The translations under genes and the position numbers were made by a program. A DNA stretch of 32,834 bases. Source: Smithellaceae bacterium (lineage in GTDB: Bacteria > Desulfobacterota > Syntrophia > Syntrophales > Smithellaceae). A model generated the notes under the pieces. That model made no database searches and was not told where the DNA came from. It saw only the letters and a program-made list of their open reading frames with translations. The DNA lies in assembly GCA_028693285.1 (NCBI GenBank), contig JAQUVQ010000011.1:1-32834 (forward strand), in the 5' to 3' direction. Shown piece after piece: positions 7,169-16,774 of this stretch. Positions within the stretch are counted from its first letter, which is position 1. Every line of letters starts with the position of its first letter.

Positions 7169-8419
7169 ATGAAAATCGGCATTTTGACCATCGGGAACGA
7201 ATTAATGAACGGGCGCATCGCCGATACGAATTCGTCTTTCATCGCGCGGGAGATAAATCTGCAGGGCTGGACGGTTGAAACCATGATGTCGGTCGGCGAC
7301 GACTTTGAAATCATCGACAACCGGCTGCATTACCTTTTGTCTTTTACGGACGCGGTGATCTGCACCGGAGGCCTGGGACCGACTTCCGACGACATCACCA
7401 CCGCCGCGGTCGCGCGGGCGTTCGGCCGGCAACTGGTTCTGGATGAAAAAGTCCTGACCTATCTTAAGGATATCTTTACGCGATTCAACCTGCGCTGGAC
7501 GGGAAACAACGCCAAGCAGGCGCTGTTTCCCGAAGGCGCTGAAGTCATTCCCAATCCTGTCGGCACCGCCGCGGGATTTGCGCTGCCGGTCGGGGAAAAG
7601 CTGGTGATGGTCATTCCCGGCGTTCCGTCGGAAACGCGACGAATGGTCCCGGAAGGCGTCATTCCCGTTTTGCGCCGCCGCTTTCCGCAGGCCGTCCTTC
7701 AGACGGTCAAACAGACCATTAAAACCTTCGGCCTCGGAGAGGCCATGGTGGATCAAAAGCTGGCCGATGTTGATTTTGACGCCCTCGGCGTGAGCGTCGG
7801 CTTTTACCCCGTCTTTCCGGAAAATCATCTGGTACTGATCACACACTCCGATTCCCTGGAGCAGGCGCAGAAAAATATGCAACAGGCCGTGGACAAGGTA
7901 ACGGTTCGACTTTCCGACTGCATCTTTTCCTTCGGTGAAGAGTCTCTTGAAGAGAGAATCGCGGCGGAGTTGACGGCAAAGAAATTGACGATCGCCGTGG
8001 CGGAATCCTGCACGGGAGGGCTCATTGCCGACCGCCTCACCGACGTTTCCGGCAGTTCCGTTTATTTTGAGCGCGGCCTCGTGACCTACAGCAACGAGGC
8101 GAAAATTCAACTGCTGGACGTGCCGGCCGGCATCCTGGAAAAGCACGGCGCCGTGAGCGAGGAAACCGCGCGGGCAATGGCCGAGGGCGTCCGCAAACTG
8201 GCGGGGACCCACCTGGGTCTTTCCTCCACCGGCATCGCGGGACCGACCGGCGGCACGAAAGAAAAGCCGGTCGGCACGGTTTACATCGCGCTTACCGACG
8301 GAGTGGAAACAATTTGCCGTCATTACGCCTACCGCTGGGACCGAAGAAGAAACAAGCTGATCTCCTCCGAGGCGGCGCTGATGTTGCTGAGAAATTATTT
8401 ACAGGAGATGCGCTCTTGA
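7169..8419 (+). CDS. cinA: CinA: MoaB-like domain plus NMN deamidase domain
   Basis: The 416-residue protein has a MoCF/MogA-like N-terminal domain (about 1-170, with TIGNELMNGRIADTNS and CTGGLGPTSDD), linked to a C-terminal PncC-type domain (about 255-416). The latter shows AESCTGGLIADRLTDVSGSS, GLVTYSNEAK and STGIAGPTGGT. Full-length CinA proteins recycle NMN or hydrolyse ADP-ribose in pyridine nucleotide salvage. The start is the ATG at 7169 after AAGGCGG. The name comes from competence and damage induction; in streptococci cinA is co-transcribed with recA, and here recA also lies two genes downstream. Confidence 0.93.
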   Translation: MKIGILTIGNELMNGRIADTNSSFIAREINLQGWTVETMMSVGDDFEIIDNRLHYLLSFTDAVICTGGLGPTSDDITTAAVARAFGRQLVLDEKVLTYLKDIFTRFNLRWTGNNAKQALFPEGAEVIPNPVGTAAGFALPVGEKLVMVIPGVPSETRRMVPEGVIPVLRRRFPQAVLQTVKQTIKTFGLGEAMVDQKLADVDFDALGVSVGFYPVFPENHLVLITHSDSLEQAQKNMQQAVDKVTVRLSDCIFSFGEESLEERIAAELTAKKLTIAVAESCTGGLIADRLTDVSGSSVYFERGLVTYSNEAKIQLLDVPAGILEKHGAVSEETARAMAEGVRKLAGTHLGLSSTGIAGPTGGTKEKPVGTVYIALTDGVETICRHYAYRWDRRRNKLISSEAALMLLRNYLQEMRS

Positions 8420-8433
8420 CGACAAATCGTCAA
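8416..8433 (+). repeat. Perfect 7-bp hairpin at the cinA stop codon
   Basis: TTGACGA (8416-8422) and TCGTCAA (8427-8433) form a stem around a CAAA loop. It contains the cinA stop codon (8417-8419) and ends just before the AAAGG ribosome site of the small frame at 8443. There is no T-run. It may shape translation or RNA stability at this junction. Confidence 0.65.
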
Positions 8434-8442
8434 AAAGGAAAA

Positions 8443-8526
8443 ATGTATTTCGTGCCTTTAGGCGCGCCGTGTATCGCGGATCTAAAGACCCGCGACTACG
8501 TTTTTAATGATCTTCATGGAGCATGA
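8443..8526 (+). CDS. Possible 27-residue small protein
   Basis: An ATG at 8443, five bases after AAAAAGGA, opens a 27-codon frame with the ends MYFVPLGAPC and NDLHGA, and stops at 8524-8526. It fills most of the cinA-thpR gap and follows a tight hairpin. The codons CGCGGATC...GACCCGCG also form a dyad. I do not recognise it. It may be a real small protein, a leader peptide that couples translation to thpR, or chance. Confidence 0.35.
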   Translation: MYFVPLGAPCIADLKTRDYVFNDLHGA

Positions 8527-8541
8527 TCAGGAAAAATTTTA

Positions 8542-9129
8542 ATGATGTCGAATTCCGAAAAAAACATCCGGGCCTTCCTGGCCGTTGAGCCGCCGGAAGA
8601 AATTTTGCAGGCCGTGATTCGACTCCAGGAAAAACTAAAGCCGGAAATCAGCGGCAAATTGAGCTGGGCCCCGCCCGGGGGACAGCACCTGACCTTGAAA
8701 TTTTTCGGCGATGTTTCGACAGACGATATTGATTCCATCGGCCGGGCCGTCAAAGCTCGCCTTGCCGCGGACTGGACGTTGAATCTGAAAATTGAAAAAC
8801 TGGGCGTCTTTCCGAATGCCCGCAAACCAAGGGTCCTCTGGTGCGGCACGTCGGGCGACGTGGAAAAGCTTGCCGCCCTGCAAAAACAGCTGGAGGCGGA
8901 TTTTGCCGAAATGGGATTTCCCGAGGAAGGCCGCCCCTTCCGGGCGCATCTTACGCTGGCCCGCGTCAGGGCTTCGCACGGACTTGCGGGAATGGACGAG
9001 GCCCTGCAAAAACACAGCGCTTTTTCCGCCGGGGAATTCACCGTTAAAGAACTGGTGCTGTTTCAAAGCCGCCTGACGCCGCAGGGCGCGATTTATGCCA
9101 GACTGGCGACGTTTCCGCTGGCCGGCTGA
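8542..9129 (+). CDS. thpR: RNA 2',3'-cyclic phosphodiesterase (LigT/2H family)
   Basis: This 195-residue cytoplasmic enzyme belongs to the 2H phosphoesterases, which open 2',3'-cyclic phosphates on RNA ends and were first described as a 2'-5' RNA ligase. Both catalytic HxTx motifs are visible: HLTL at His49 and HLTL at His136. The opening RAFLAVEPPEEI is typical. The start is the ATG at 8542 (a second ATG follows at once), with AGGAA eight bases upstream. It sits between cinA and recA, as in many Desulfobacterota and Firmicutes; the reason for that linkage is unknown. Confidence 0.92.
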   Translation: MMSNSEKNIRAFLAVEPPEEILQAVIRLQEKLKPEISGKLSWAPPGGQHLTLKFFGDVSTDDIDSIGRAVKARLAADWTLNLKIEKLGVFPNARKPRVLWCGTSGDVEKLAALQKQLEADFAEMGFPEEGRPFRAHLTLARVRASHGLAGMDEALQKHSAFSAGEFTVKELVLFQSRLTPQGAIYARLATFPLAG

Positions 9130-9180
9130 TAAGAATAATCCGGCAGACCGCCGGTAATGAAGAAAAAGGAGGATATCAAT

Positions 9181-10197
9181 ATGTGCGCAGATATGGACAG
9201 ATCGAAAGCCGTGGATTTGGCGATCACGCAGATTGAACGGCAGTTCGGCAAGGGGTCGATCATGAAACTGGGCAGCCACGACCGCGTGGCCGACGTGCCG
9301 GCCATTTCCACCGGCTCGCTGAGCCTCGATATCGCGCTGGGAACCTTCGGCGTTCCGCGCGGCCGCGTGATTGAAATCTACGGGCCGGAATCCGGCGGCA
9401 AAACGACGCTGGCGCTGCACATCGTGGCCGAAGCGCAAAAAAAGGGCGGCATCGCGGCCTACATTGACGCGGAGCATGCCCTCGACGTGGTGTACGCCAA
9501 AAATATCGGCGTCAATACCGACGAACTCCTCATCTCCCAGCCGGATACGGGCGAGCAGGCGCTGGAAATCGCCGAAACGCTGGTCCGCAGCGGAGCGCTG
9601 GATGTCCTCGTCGTGGATTCCGTGGCGGCCCTGGTCCCCAAGGCGGAGCTCGAAGGAGAAATGGGCGACGCTCAGATGGGGCTTCAGGCCAGGCTCATGT
9701 CGCAGGCCCTGCGCAAACTGACCGGTTCGATCAGCAAATCCAAAACCACCGTGATTTTCATCAACCAGCTCCGCATGAAAATCGGCGTGTTCTTCGGCAA
9801 TCCCGAGACGACCACCGGCGGCAACGCGCTGAAATTTTATTCGTCCCAGCGCCTCGATATCCGCAAAATGACTTCCATCAAAAACGGTCAGGATGTCGTC
9901 GGATTCCGGACCAGGGTCAAGGTCGTGAAAAACAAGATGGCGCCCCCCTTTCGGGAAGCGGAATTCGACATCATTTTCGGCGAAGGCATTTCCCGCGAAG
10001 GCGATGTCCTTGATCTGGCGGCGGCAAACGGCATTATTGAAAAAAGCGGCGCCTGGTATTCCTACAAAGGGGACAGGATCGGTCAGGGACGGGACAACTC
10101 CCGGGTTTTCCTGAAGGAAAATCCGGATGTTCTGGCGGCCGTGGAAAGAGATGTCCGGGAAAAGCTGGGCATTGTCGTCAAAGACCAGGAAGAATAG
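9181..10197 (+). CDS. recA: Recombinase RecA
   Basis: The 338-residue protein drives strand exchange and activates LexA cleavage. Visible features are the Walker A motif GPESGGKT (68-75), the catalytic segment around [11 protein letters not shown], Walker B in [12 protein letters not shown], and the DNA-binding loop region [27 protein letters not shown]. In that last segment FF replaces the common MF, a mild change. The start is the ATG at 9181, eight bases after AAGGAGG; an ATG at 9157 lies before that ribosome site and would add eight residues, so it is rejected. The C-terminal tail is short, ending in KDQEE. The candidate LexA box at 6649 would control it through the long operon transcript. 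Confidence 0.98.
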   Translation: MCADMDRSKAVDLAITQIERQFGKGSIMKLGSHDRVADVPAISTGSLSLDIALGTFGVPRGRVIEIYGPESGGKTTLALHIVAEAQKKGGIAAYIDAEHALDVVYAKNIGVNTDELLISQPDTGEQALEIAETLVRSGALDVLVVDSVAALVPKAELEGEMGDAQMGLQARLMSQALRKLTGSISKSKTTVIFINQLRMKIGVFFGNPETTTGGNALKFYSSQRLDIRKMTSIKNGQDVVGFRTRVKVVKNKMAPPFREAEFDIIFGEGISREGDVLDLAAANGIIEKSGAWYSYKGDRIGQGRDNSRVFLKENPDVLAAVERDVREKLGIVVKDQEE

Positions 10198-10198
10198 C

Positions 10199-10684
10199 GT
10201 GAAAGCGCTGGACCTGGAGGCGGCCAAGCAAAAAGCGTATCGGCTTTTGTCCCTGCGCCCTCATTCGGAGCGCGAGCTTGCGAAAAAACTGCTGGATAAA
10301 GGTTTCCCCAAAACCATCGTAAAAGAAGCACTGGAAAAACTCCATGAATTGAAGTATCTCAACGACGCCTCTTTCGCCGGCGGCCGGGCGCGCCATCTGG
10401 CGGTGGGCAAACTCTGGGGAAACCGGAAAATCGCGGCCTGCCTGCGGGAAAAGGGCGTGGACGACCGGCTGATAGAAGACGCAATCGCCCTGGCGCGCCG
10501 GGAGCTGTCCGAAGAAGAGGCCATCTCCCTGTGGATGAAGAAGAAGGCGTCCAAAGGGCGGGCGGACCGGAAAGAAAAACAAAAAATTTTTCAAAGCCTG
10601 ATGGGAAGGGGCTTCCCGCCGGGCCTGATTTTAAAGATGCTGGGAACGCCGGCGGAGGAAGAAGCAGATGGTGAAAACGGGTGA
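10199..10684 (+). CDS. recX: Regulatory protein RecX
   Basis: This 161-residue, all-helical protein binds RecA filaments and limits their activity. It has the family segments AYRLLSLRPHSERELAKKLLDKGF and LKYLNDASFAGGRARHL, followed by further three-helix repeats ending GRGFPPGLILKML. The start is a GTG at 10199, one base after the recA stop codon, with AGGA inside the end of recA, so the two are probably translationally coupled. Its 3' end overlaps alaS by 17 bases. The recA-recX order is conserved in many bacteria. Confidence 0.92.
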   Translation: MKALDLEAAKQKAYRLLSLRPHSERELAKKLLDKGFPKTIVKEALEKLHELKYLNDASFAGGRARHLAVGKLWGNRKIAACLREKGVDDRLIEDAIALARRELSEEEAISLWMKKKASKGRADRKEKQKIFQSLMGRGFPPGLILKMLGTPAEEEADGENG

Positions 10685-13310
10685 CGCGATACGGGAAAGC
10701 TTCCTGAAATTTTTTGAGAGCAAAGGGCACACACGGGTGGCGAGCTCCTCGCTGATTCCCAAAGACGATCCCACGCTGCTTTTTACCAACGCGGGCATGG
10801 TGCAGTTTAAGAATTCTTTTCTGGGCCTGGAAAACCGCGGCTACACGCGGGCCGTCTCCTGCCAGAAGTGCGCGCGCGCCGGCGGCAAACACAACGACCT
10901 GGAAAACGTCGGCGTCACCGCGCGCCATCATACCTTTTTTGAAATGCTGGGCAACTTCTCCTTCGGCGACTATTTCAAGGAGGAAGCCATTGCCTGGGCC
11001 TGGGAATATCTTACCGACGTCGTGAAGCTTCCCAGGGAAAAACTCTGGGTGACGATTTTTGAAAACGACGACGATGCGTTCACCATCTGGCATGAAAAAA
11101 TGAAAGTGCCGGCGGACCGCATCGTCCGCATGGGCGAAAAAAGCAATTTCTGGATGATGGGCGAAACCGGCCCCTGCGGCCCCTGCTCCGAAATTATTTT
11201 CGATCAGGGAGAAGGTACGGGCTGCGGGCGTCCCGAATGCGACATTCACTGCGAATGCGACCGCCACCTGGAAATCTGGAACAACGTCTTCACGCAGTTC
11301 GACCGCGATGCGTCGGGCAAACTGACGGAGCTCCCCAGGCCCAACATCGACACGGGCATGGGGCTCGAGCGCCTCACGGCCGTTATTCAGGGCGTCAAAA
11401 GCAACTACGATACGGACCTGTTTGCGCCGATCCTGCGTTTCGTAGAAAAAACCTCCGGAAAAGCCTACGGGAAAAATGCCGAGAGCGATATTTCCATCCG
11501 CGTGATCGCCGATCACAGCCGGGCGCTCACCTTTTTGATCGGCGACGGCATTTTGCCTTCCAATGAAGGCCGCGGCTACGTGCTTCGAAGAATCCTGCGC
11601 CGCGCCGCGCGACACGGCAAAATGCTCGGCATCGGCAAGCCGTTTTTAAACGAGGCCGCGATGGTCGTCATCGACATGATGAAATACACCTACCCGGACC
11701 TCGCTGAAAAGGCGTCCTTCATCACCAAGGTGATCCTCAACGAAGAGCAGCGCTTCATGGAAACGCTCGACGCGGGCCTGCGCATTTTGCAGGAAGAAGC
11801 GGAAGCGCTCAAAAAAGCGGGAAAGACCGTCCTGCAAGGCGAAATGATTTTCAAACTGTACGATACCTTCGGCTTCCCCACCGACCTTACGGCGGACATC
11901 GTCAAAAAAGACGGGATCACGCTGGACACGGCAGGCTTTGAAGCCGAGATGGAACGCCAGCGCCAGCGCGCCCGCGTCGCCTGGAAGGGGAGCGGCGAAG
12001 AAGCCGTGGCGGAGTGCTACCTCAAGGCGTCGAGCTCCGGCGTCGTGAGCGCTTTTTGCGGGTACGAAGCCGTTCGCAGAGACGAAGCGAAAGTCACGGC
12101 CATTTTCGTGGACGGCAAGTCCGTCGGAGCGGCGCCGGCCGGCGAAAAGGCGGAAATCGTCCTGGATACAACGCCGTTTTACGGGGAATCGGGGGGACAG
12201 ACGGGAGATACGGGCTATCTCGAAGGCGAAGGATTCCGTTTTCATGTGGAGAATACGAAAAAACCCGTTGAGAATTTCATCGTCCATCAGGGCGTTATCC
12301 TGAGCGGAGAAATAAAAATCGGCGCCACGGCCCGCCTGGTCGTCGACCTGGAGCGTAGAGTCGCCATTGCCGCCAACCATTCCGGCACGCACATCCTGCA
12401 GGCGGCGCTCAAGGCCGTGCTGGGCGATCACATCAAACAGTCCGGATCGCTCGTCAACGCCGAGCGGCTGCGCTTCGACTTTACGCATTTTTCAAAAATC
12501 AGCGACGAAGAACTGCAGCGCGTGGAGACCATCGCCAACGAAATGATCCGCAGGAACCTGGACGTGCAGACGGAAGTCTGCGCGCTCGAAGACGCGCTGA
12601 AAACCGGCGCGACGGCGGTGTTTGACGAAAAATACGGCGCGACCGTCCGCATCGTCAAAATGGGCGAGATGAGCATGGAGCTCTGCGGAGGAACGCACGT
12701 CGAGCGCACCGGCGATATCGGCCTTCTGAAAATCCTGCATGAATCCGCCATCGCCGCGGGCGTCCGCCGGATCGAAGCGGCAACGGGAAAAGAAGCCGTT
12801 TTGCATGTTCAAAAAGCCGAAGCGGAATTAAGGCGGACGGCGGGCCTCTTCAAAGCCGGGCAAACGGAAGTGTTCGATCGGGCGGAAAAGCTTTTGAAGC
12901 AGACGCGGGACCTGGAAAAGGAAATCGAATCGCTCAAAGGAAAACTCGCCGCCAAAGATTCCGGCGACCTGATGGGCCGGGTCAAAGAAATCGGCGGCGT
13001 AAAGGTGCTGGCCGCGGAAGTGGCCATTTCCGACGCGAAAACCCTGCGCGATTTCGGCGACAAACTGCGCGACCGGCTCGCCTCCGGCGTCATTCTTCTG
13101 GGGAGCAAAGCCGAAGGCAAGGCGCTCCTTTTGTGCATGGTTACCAAAGATATCGCCGGGAAGTATCATGCCGGAAACATCATCAAGGAACTCGCCCCGC
13201 TGGTCGGCGGCAAGGGCGGAGGCCGGCCCGACATGGCCCAGGCCGGCGGCACAAAGCCGGAAAATCTGGATCAAGTATTCCCCGCGCTGGAAAAGCTGCT
13301 CACCGCATAG
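10668..13310 (+). CDS. alaS: Alanyl-tRNA synthetase
   Basis: The 880-residue cytoplasmic enzyme charges tRNA-Ala. All parts are present: the class II catalytic core (about 1-240, with LLFTNAGMVQFKN and the motif 2 region around RHHTFFEMLGNFSFGDYFKEEA), the tRNA-recognition region, the editing domain with zinc-site residues His571, His575, Cys673 and His677 (NHSGTHIL and CGGTHVERTGDIG), a coiled-coil linker (about 715-760) and the DHHA1 domain ending GGKGGGRPDMAQAGG. Length is standard. The start is the ATG at 10668 after GGAGGAAG, inside the end of recX. It closes the recA operon; alaS after recX is widespread. Confidence 0.98.
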   Translation: MVKTGDAIRESFLKFFESKGHTRVASSSLIPKDDPTLLFTNAGMVQFKNSFLGLENRGYTRAVSCQKCARAGGKHNDLENVGVTARHHTFFEMLGNFSFGDYFKEEAIAWAWEYLTDVVKLPREKLWVTIFENDDDAFTIWHEKMKVPADRIVRMGEKSNFWMMGETGPCGPCSEIIFDQGEGTGCGRPECDIHCECDRHLEIWNNVFTQFDRDASGKLTELPRPNIDTGMGLERLTAVIQGVKSNYDTDLFAPILRFVEKTSGKAYGKNAESDISIRVIADHSRALTFLIGDGILPSNEGRGYVLRRILRRAARHGKMLGIGKPFLNEAAMVVIDMMKYTYPDLAEKASFITKVILNEEQRFMETLDAGLRILQEEAEALKKAGKTVLQGEMIFKLYDTFGFPTDLTADIVKKDGITLDTAGFEAEMERQRQRARVAWKGSGEEAVAECYLKASSSGVVSAFCGYEAVRRDEAKVTAIFVDGKSVGAAPAGEKAEIVLDTTPFYGESGGQTGDTGYLEGEGFRFHVENTKKPVENFIVHQGVILSGEIKIGATARLVVDLERRVAIAANHSGTHILQAALKAVLGDHIKQSGSLVNAERLRFDFTHFSKISDEELQRVETIANEMIRRNLDVQTEVCALEDALKTGATAVFDEKYGATVRIVKMGEMSMELCGGTHVERTGDIGLLKILHESAIAAGVRRIEAATGKEAVLHVQKAEAELRRTAGLFKAGQTEVFDRAEKLLKQTRDLEKEIESLKGKLAAKDSGDLMGRVKEIGGVKVLAAEVAISDAKTLRDFGDKLRDRLASGVILLGSKAEGKALLLCMVTKDIAGKYHAGNIIKELAPLVGGKGGGRPDMAQAGGTKPENLDQVFPALEKLLTA

Positions 13311-13328
13311 AAAAACCGGCGGCCCCGC

Positions 13329-14603
13329 ATGAACCTTTCCATCCTGATCCTTGCCGTCGTTTTTCTCCTGATCGCCATACGGCAAATCGGCAGCGCCAGG
13401 CTGCAGATCTGGCAGATCATGCTCGGCGGCGCCGTCCTCGTGATCCTTGCGGGAGAAATATCGCCGCGCGCAGCCTTTCACGCCATTCATTTTGACGTCA
13501 TTTTCTTTCTCTTCGGCATGTTTATCATCGGGCAGGCGATGGAAGACTCCGGGTATCTCACCCACATCTGCCATAGGCTGTTCGGCCGGGCAAAGTCCGT
13601 CGATGCGCTGGTGCTGGCCATCCTTTTCACCATGGGAATCGGATCCGCTGTCCTCATGAACGACACCCTTGCCATCATCGGCACTCCCATCATGCTGCTC
13701 TTGGCCCGAAGAAACATTATTTCCCCAAAACTGCTTCTGCTTTGCCTGGCGTTTGCCATCACCACGGGAAGCGTCATGAGCCCCATCGGCAATCCTCAAA
13801 ATCTGCTGATTGCCCTGGGAGGAAAAATTGAAAATCCCTTTCTAACGTTCTTCCAGTATCTGTTCGCGCCGACGATCGTCAATCTTTTCATGGCCTACAT
13901 CGTCCTGAAGGTTCTTTTCAAAAAAGAGTTTCACCGCACACAGCTGGAGCCCGGCATCGAGGACATTCGGCACATCCGGCTGGCCATAGTCGCGCGTCTT
14001 TCCCTGATCCTTGTGGTTTGCCTGATTCTGGCTAAAGTAGCTCTTGCCGTGATGAATCTTTTTGCGCCCGTGCCCTTTGACTTCAAGCTGACCTACATTG
14101 CGCTTGTCGGCTGTTCGCCGATCCTGATCTATCGGTTCATGTCCAAGAAGAAAACCTACCGGTTTCATATTCTGAGGAGAATCGACTGGTACACGCTGGT
14201 CTTCTTCGCGTCCATGTTTGTTCTGATGGAAAGCGTTTGGCAATCCGGTTTTTTTCAAAATCTGCTTTCGGCCTTTTCGCTGAACATGACCGGCATCCCC
14301 GTCATTATGATCCTCTCCGTCGGGGTCAGTCAGCTGATCTCCAACGTGCCCATGGCGGCGCTTTTTCTGCCGCTCATGCTTTCCGGCGGCGCCGGCGCGA
14401 AAGAGCTCATGGCGCTTGCGGCCGGCTCCACCATCGCGGGCAATCTTTTCATTCTCGGCGCGGCCAGCAACGTCATCATCATTCAGCACGCGGAGAAGGA
14501 AAACCGCGGCGAAAGCATTTCCTTTCTCGAATTTGCAAAAGCCGGAATCCCGTTGACGATCCTCCAGACGGCTGTTTACCTGCTTTTCTTCAAGATGAAC
14601 TGA
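13329..14603 (+). CDS. SLC13/ArsB-NhaD superfamily anion or ion permease
   Basis: This 424-residue inner-membrane protein has about eleven hydrophobic segments. It carries the ion-transporter superfamily hallmarks: a first-half re-entrant motif (MSPIGNPQNLLIALGG) and a second-half repeat (ISNVPMAALFLPLML, then GSTIAGNLFILGAASNVIII). The family includes divalent anion/Na+ symporters, arsenite permeases and NhaD antiporters, and the substrate cannot be read from sequence. The start is the ATG at 13329, 18 bases after alaS and without a strong ribosome site, so it may be co-transcribed with alaS. The next gene is an alkylsulfatase, which makes a sulfate or organic anion substrate an attractive but unproven guess. 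Confidence 0.83.
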   Translation: MNLSILILAVVFLLIAIRQIGSARLQIWQIMLGGAVLVILAGEISPRAAFHAIHFDVIFFLFGMFIIGQAMEDSGYLTHICHRLFGRAKSVDALVLAILFTMGIGSAVLMNDTLAIIGTPIMLLLARRNIISPKLLLLCLAFAITTGSVMSPIGNPQNLLIALGGKIENPFLTFFQYLFAPTIVNLFMAYIVLKVLFKKEFHRTQLEPGIEDIRHIRLAIVARLSLILVVCLILAKVALAVMNLFAPVPFDFKLTYIALVGCSPILIYRFMSKKKTYRFHILRRIDWYTLVFFASMFVLMESVWQSGFFQNLLSAFSLNMTGIPVIMILSVGVSQLISNVPMAALFLPLMLSGGAGAKELMALAAGSTIAGNLFILGAASNVIIIQHAEKENRGESISFLEFAKAGIPLTILQTAVYLLFFKMN

Positions 14604-14743
14604 ACCGAAAAACCATTGACAGAAGTTCCGCGGTGCGATTACCTGTATTCACAAAGTTCAGCCTTTTGCGCGTGCGGGACAAAGTCGAAAAATTTTCCCG
14701 TCCAGAATGTTTTTTCACAGACGGAAAACTTCAGGAGAACACC

Positions 14744-16726
14744 ATGAAAAGGATCGCGAAGCAAATAGGGCCCGCGGCTCTGTGTCTGGCGGCAATATTT
14801 CTGCTTACCGCCTGCGAGAAGGACAGCGGAGTCGGCGGGGTAGCCGGTGACGCCGGCGAGGCGGCCATAGCGGCGAACCAAACCATGGCGCAAAAACTCG
14901 ACTTCAACCGGGATCAGGACTTTCAGGAGGCTCTGCGCGGCTTGATCGCAAAACCCCAGGGGCGGATCCTCGCGGCGGACGGAACGGTCCTGGTGGACTT
15001 AGGCGCCTTTCATTTTGTTGCGGGCGAGGCCCCGCCGACGGTCAACCCAAGCCTGTGGCGTCACGCGAAGCTCAACGCCGGGATCGGACTCTTCAAAGTC
15101 GTCGACGGCATCTACCAGCTGCGCGGCTTTGATCTCGGCAACATGACGCTGATCGAGGGCAAAACCGGCTGGATCGTGGTCGATCCGCTCACCTGCCGGG
15201 AAAGCGCGGCCTTTGCCTTCGCCTTTGCCCAAAAGCACCTGGGCGAAAAGCCGGTTTCGGCAATGATTATCACCCACAGTCATGTGGATCACTTCGGCGG
15301 CGCTTTGGGTATTGTTTCGCCGCGGGAGGCGGCATCGCGCCGCCTTCCGGTCATTGCGCCTCAGGGATTTCTGGAAGAAGCCATCAGCGAAAATCTGATG
15401 GTGGGCACGGCGATGGCAAGGCGCTCCTCCTACCAGTTCGGAAAAGATCTGGAACGCTCCGCCAAAGGAATGGTCGATACCGGTCTGGGCAAGGCCACGG
15501 CCTATGGCAGCATCGGCATCATCCGGCCCACGGTGGTCATCGATCAGCCCGTCCGGGAGATGCTGGTGGACGGGCTGCGCTTCGTCTTTTACAATACGCC
15601 CGGCGCGGAAGCCCCCGCTGAAATGACGTTTGTCATTCCCGAAAAGAAGGCGTTTTGCGGCGCGGAGATCCTTTCCCAGACCATGCACAACCTGCTGCCG
15701 GTTCGCGGGGCAAAGGTGAGAAATGCGCTGCTCTGGGCCAAATATCTTGACGACGCGCTTACATATGCCGCCGGTTGCGAAGTGTATTTCGGCCAGCACA
15801 ACTGGCCGATTCGGGGCAGGGATCGAATCAAAGAATTCATCACCATGCACCGCGACGTTTACCGCTACACCCATGACCAAACCGTGCGCCTCATCAACGC
15901 CGGTTATACTCCCCGGGAAATTGCCGACGCCATCCAATTGCCGAAGGCTCTGGAATCTTACTGGGGGGCGCGCGGCTACTATGGCGATCTGCGGCACAAC
16001 GTCAAGGCCGTCTACCAGTTTTACATGGGATTCTACGACGGCAATCCCGCCAACCTGAATCCCCTGCCGCCGCAGGAATCCGCCAAGCGTTACCTGGAGC
16101 TGATCGGCGGGGCGGATAAGGCTACCGATGCGGCTGAGGCCGCTTTCAAAAAAGGCGAATACCGCTGGGCGGCTGAACTGCTGAATGTGGTCGTGTTCGG
16201 CAAACCCGATCACACCAAAGCCAGAAAACTGCTTTCCCGCACCTATGATCAGATGGCCTATATGTCCGAATCGGCCATCTGGCGCAACAGCTATCTCACC
16301 GCGGCGCAGGAATTGCGCAACGGGCCGCCCCGAAAAGGCGTCGACCGGTCAGGGGCCATCGATATGATGGAAAACATTCCGGCCGAGCGGTTTCTGGAGG
16401 TGATGGCCTGCAGCCTCAACGGACCGGCGGCCGAGGGGAAAAACTATAAAATCAACCTGGTGTTCAGCGATACGGGGGAATCCTTTGTCCTCTGGATCGA
16501 TCATGCCGTTTTGCACCACAGGAAGGGAAAGCCTGCCGGGGACGCCCATGCAACGCTGACGCTGACCAGGCCGATCTGGATCAAAATGATGGCGGGCACC
16601 GCGGGAATCAAGGATACCCTGCTGTCCGATGATCTCACCATCAGCGGCAGCCGAATCGACCTGATTCGTTTCTTCGCCCTGCTTGACAAGCCGTCGGGCG
16701 CTTTTCCGATCGTGACGCCGCGGTAA
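14744..16726 (+). CDS. Lipoprotein alkylsulfatase, metallo-beta-lactamase fold (SdsA1-like)
   Basis: The protein has 660 residues. A lipoprotein signal ends in LTAC (Cys24), so it should be anchored to a membrane outside the cytoplasm. The metallo-beta-lactamase domain shows THSHVDH (His178, His180, Asp182, His183), PGAEAPAEM and GAEILSQTMHNL. A helical dimerisation domain follows (around KRYLELIGGADKATDAAEAAF), and an SCP2-like C-terminal domain (about 540-660) binds the alkyl chain. This is the architecture of linear primary-alkylsulfatases such as SdsA1, which release sulfate from fatty alcohol sulfates like SDS. The start is the ATG at 14744 with AGGAG seven bases upstream. A longer frame from 14237 runs out of the permease gene and is not used. 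The lipid anchor is less usual than a soluble secreted form. Confidence 0.88.
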   Translation: MKRIAKQIGPAALCLAAIFLLTACEKDSGVGGVAGDAGEAAIAANQTMAQKLDFNRDQDFQEALRGLIAKPQGRILAADGTVLVDLGAFHFVAGEAPPTVNPSLWRHAKLNAGIGLFKVVDGIYQLRGFDLGNMTLIEGKTGWIVVDPLTCRESAAFAFAFAQKHLGEKPVSAMIITHSHVDHFGGALGIVSPREAASRRLPVIAPQGFLEEAISENLMVGTAMARRSSYQFGKDLERSAKGMVDTGLGKATAYGSIGIIRPTVVIDQPVREMLVDGLRFVFYNTPGAEAPAEMTFVIPEKKAFCGAEILSQTMHNLLPVRGAKVRNALLWAKYLDDALTYAAGCEVYFGQHNWPIRGRDRIKEFITMHRDVYRYTHDQTVRLINAGYTPREIADAIQLPKALESYWGARGYYGDLRHNVKAVYQFYMGFYDGNPANLNPLPPQESAKRYLELIGGADKATDAAEAAFKKGEYRWAAELLNVVVFGKPDHTKARKLLSRTYDQMAYMSESAIWRNSYLTAAQELRNGPPRKGVDRSGAIDMMENIPAERFLEVMACSLNGPAAEGKNYKINLVFSDTGESFVLWIDHAVLHHRKGKPAGDAHATLTLTRPIWIKMMAGTAGIKDTLLSDDLTISGSRIDLIRFFALLDKPSGAFPIVTPR

Positions 16727-16774
16727 AAAGGCAGGAACTTTGAACAATAGCATTCAGACGCAGGAGGAGGAAAC

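Noticed and set aside
8635..10227. A 530-codon open frame on the minus strand opposite thpR and recA
   Set aside because: It is antisense to two certain genes, has no family motif and reflects the high GC at third positions of recA.
10359..11615. A 418-codon minus-strand frame opposite recX and alaS
   Set aside because: It is a shadow of the alaS coding frame with no recognisable protein features.
14616..14644. TTGACA upstream of the alkylsulfatase as a promoter
   Set aside because: The -35 is perfect but the sequence 17 bases on (TTACCT) is a poor -10, so I did not list it; it could still be a weak promoter.
14999..16213. A 404-codon minus-strand frame opposite the alkylsulfatase
   Set aside because: It is antisense to a gene with intact catalytic motifs, with no ribosome site or motif of its own.
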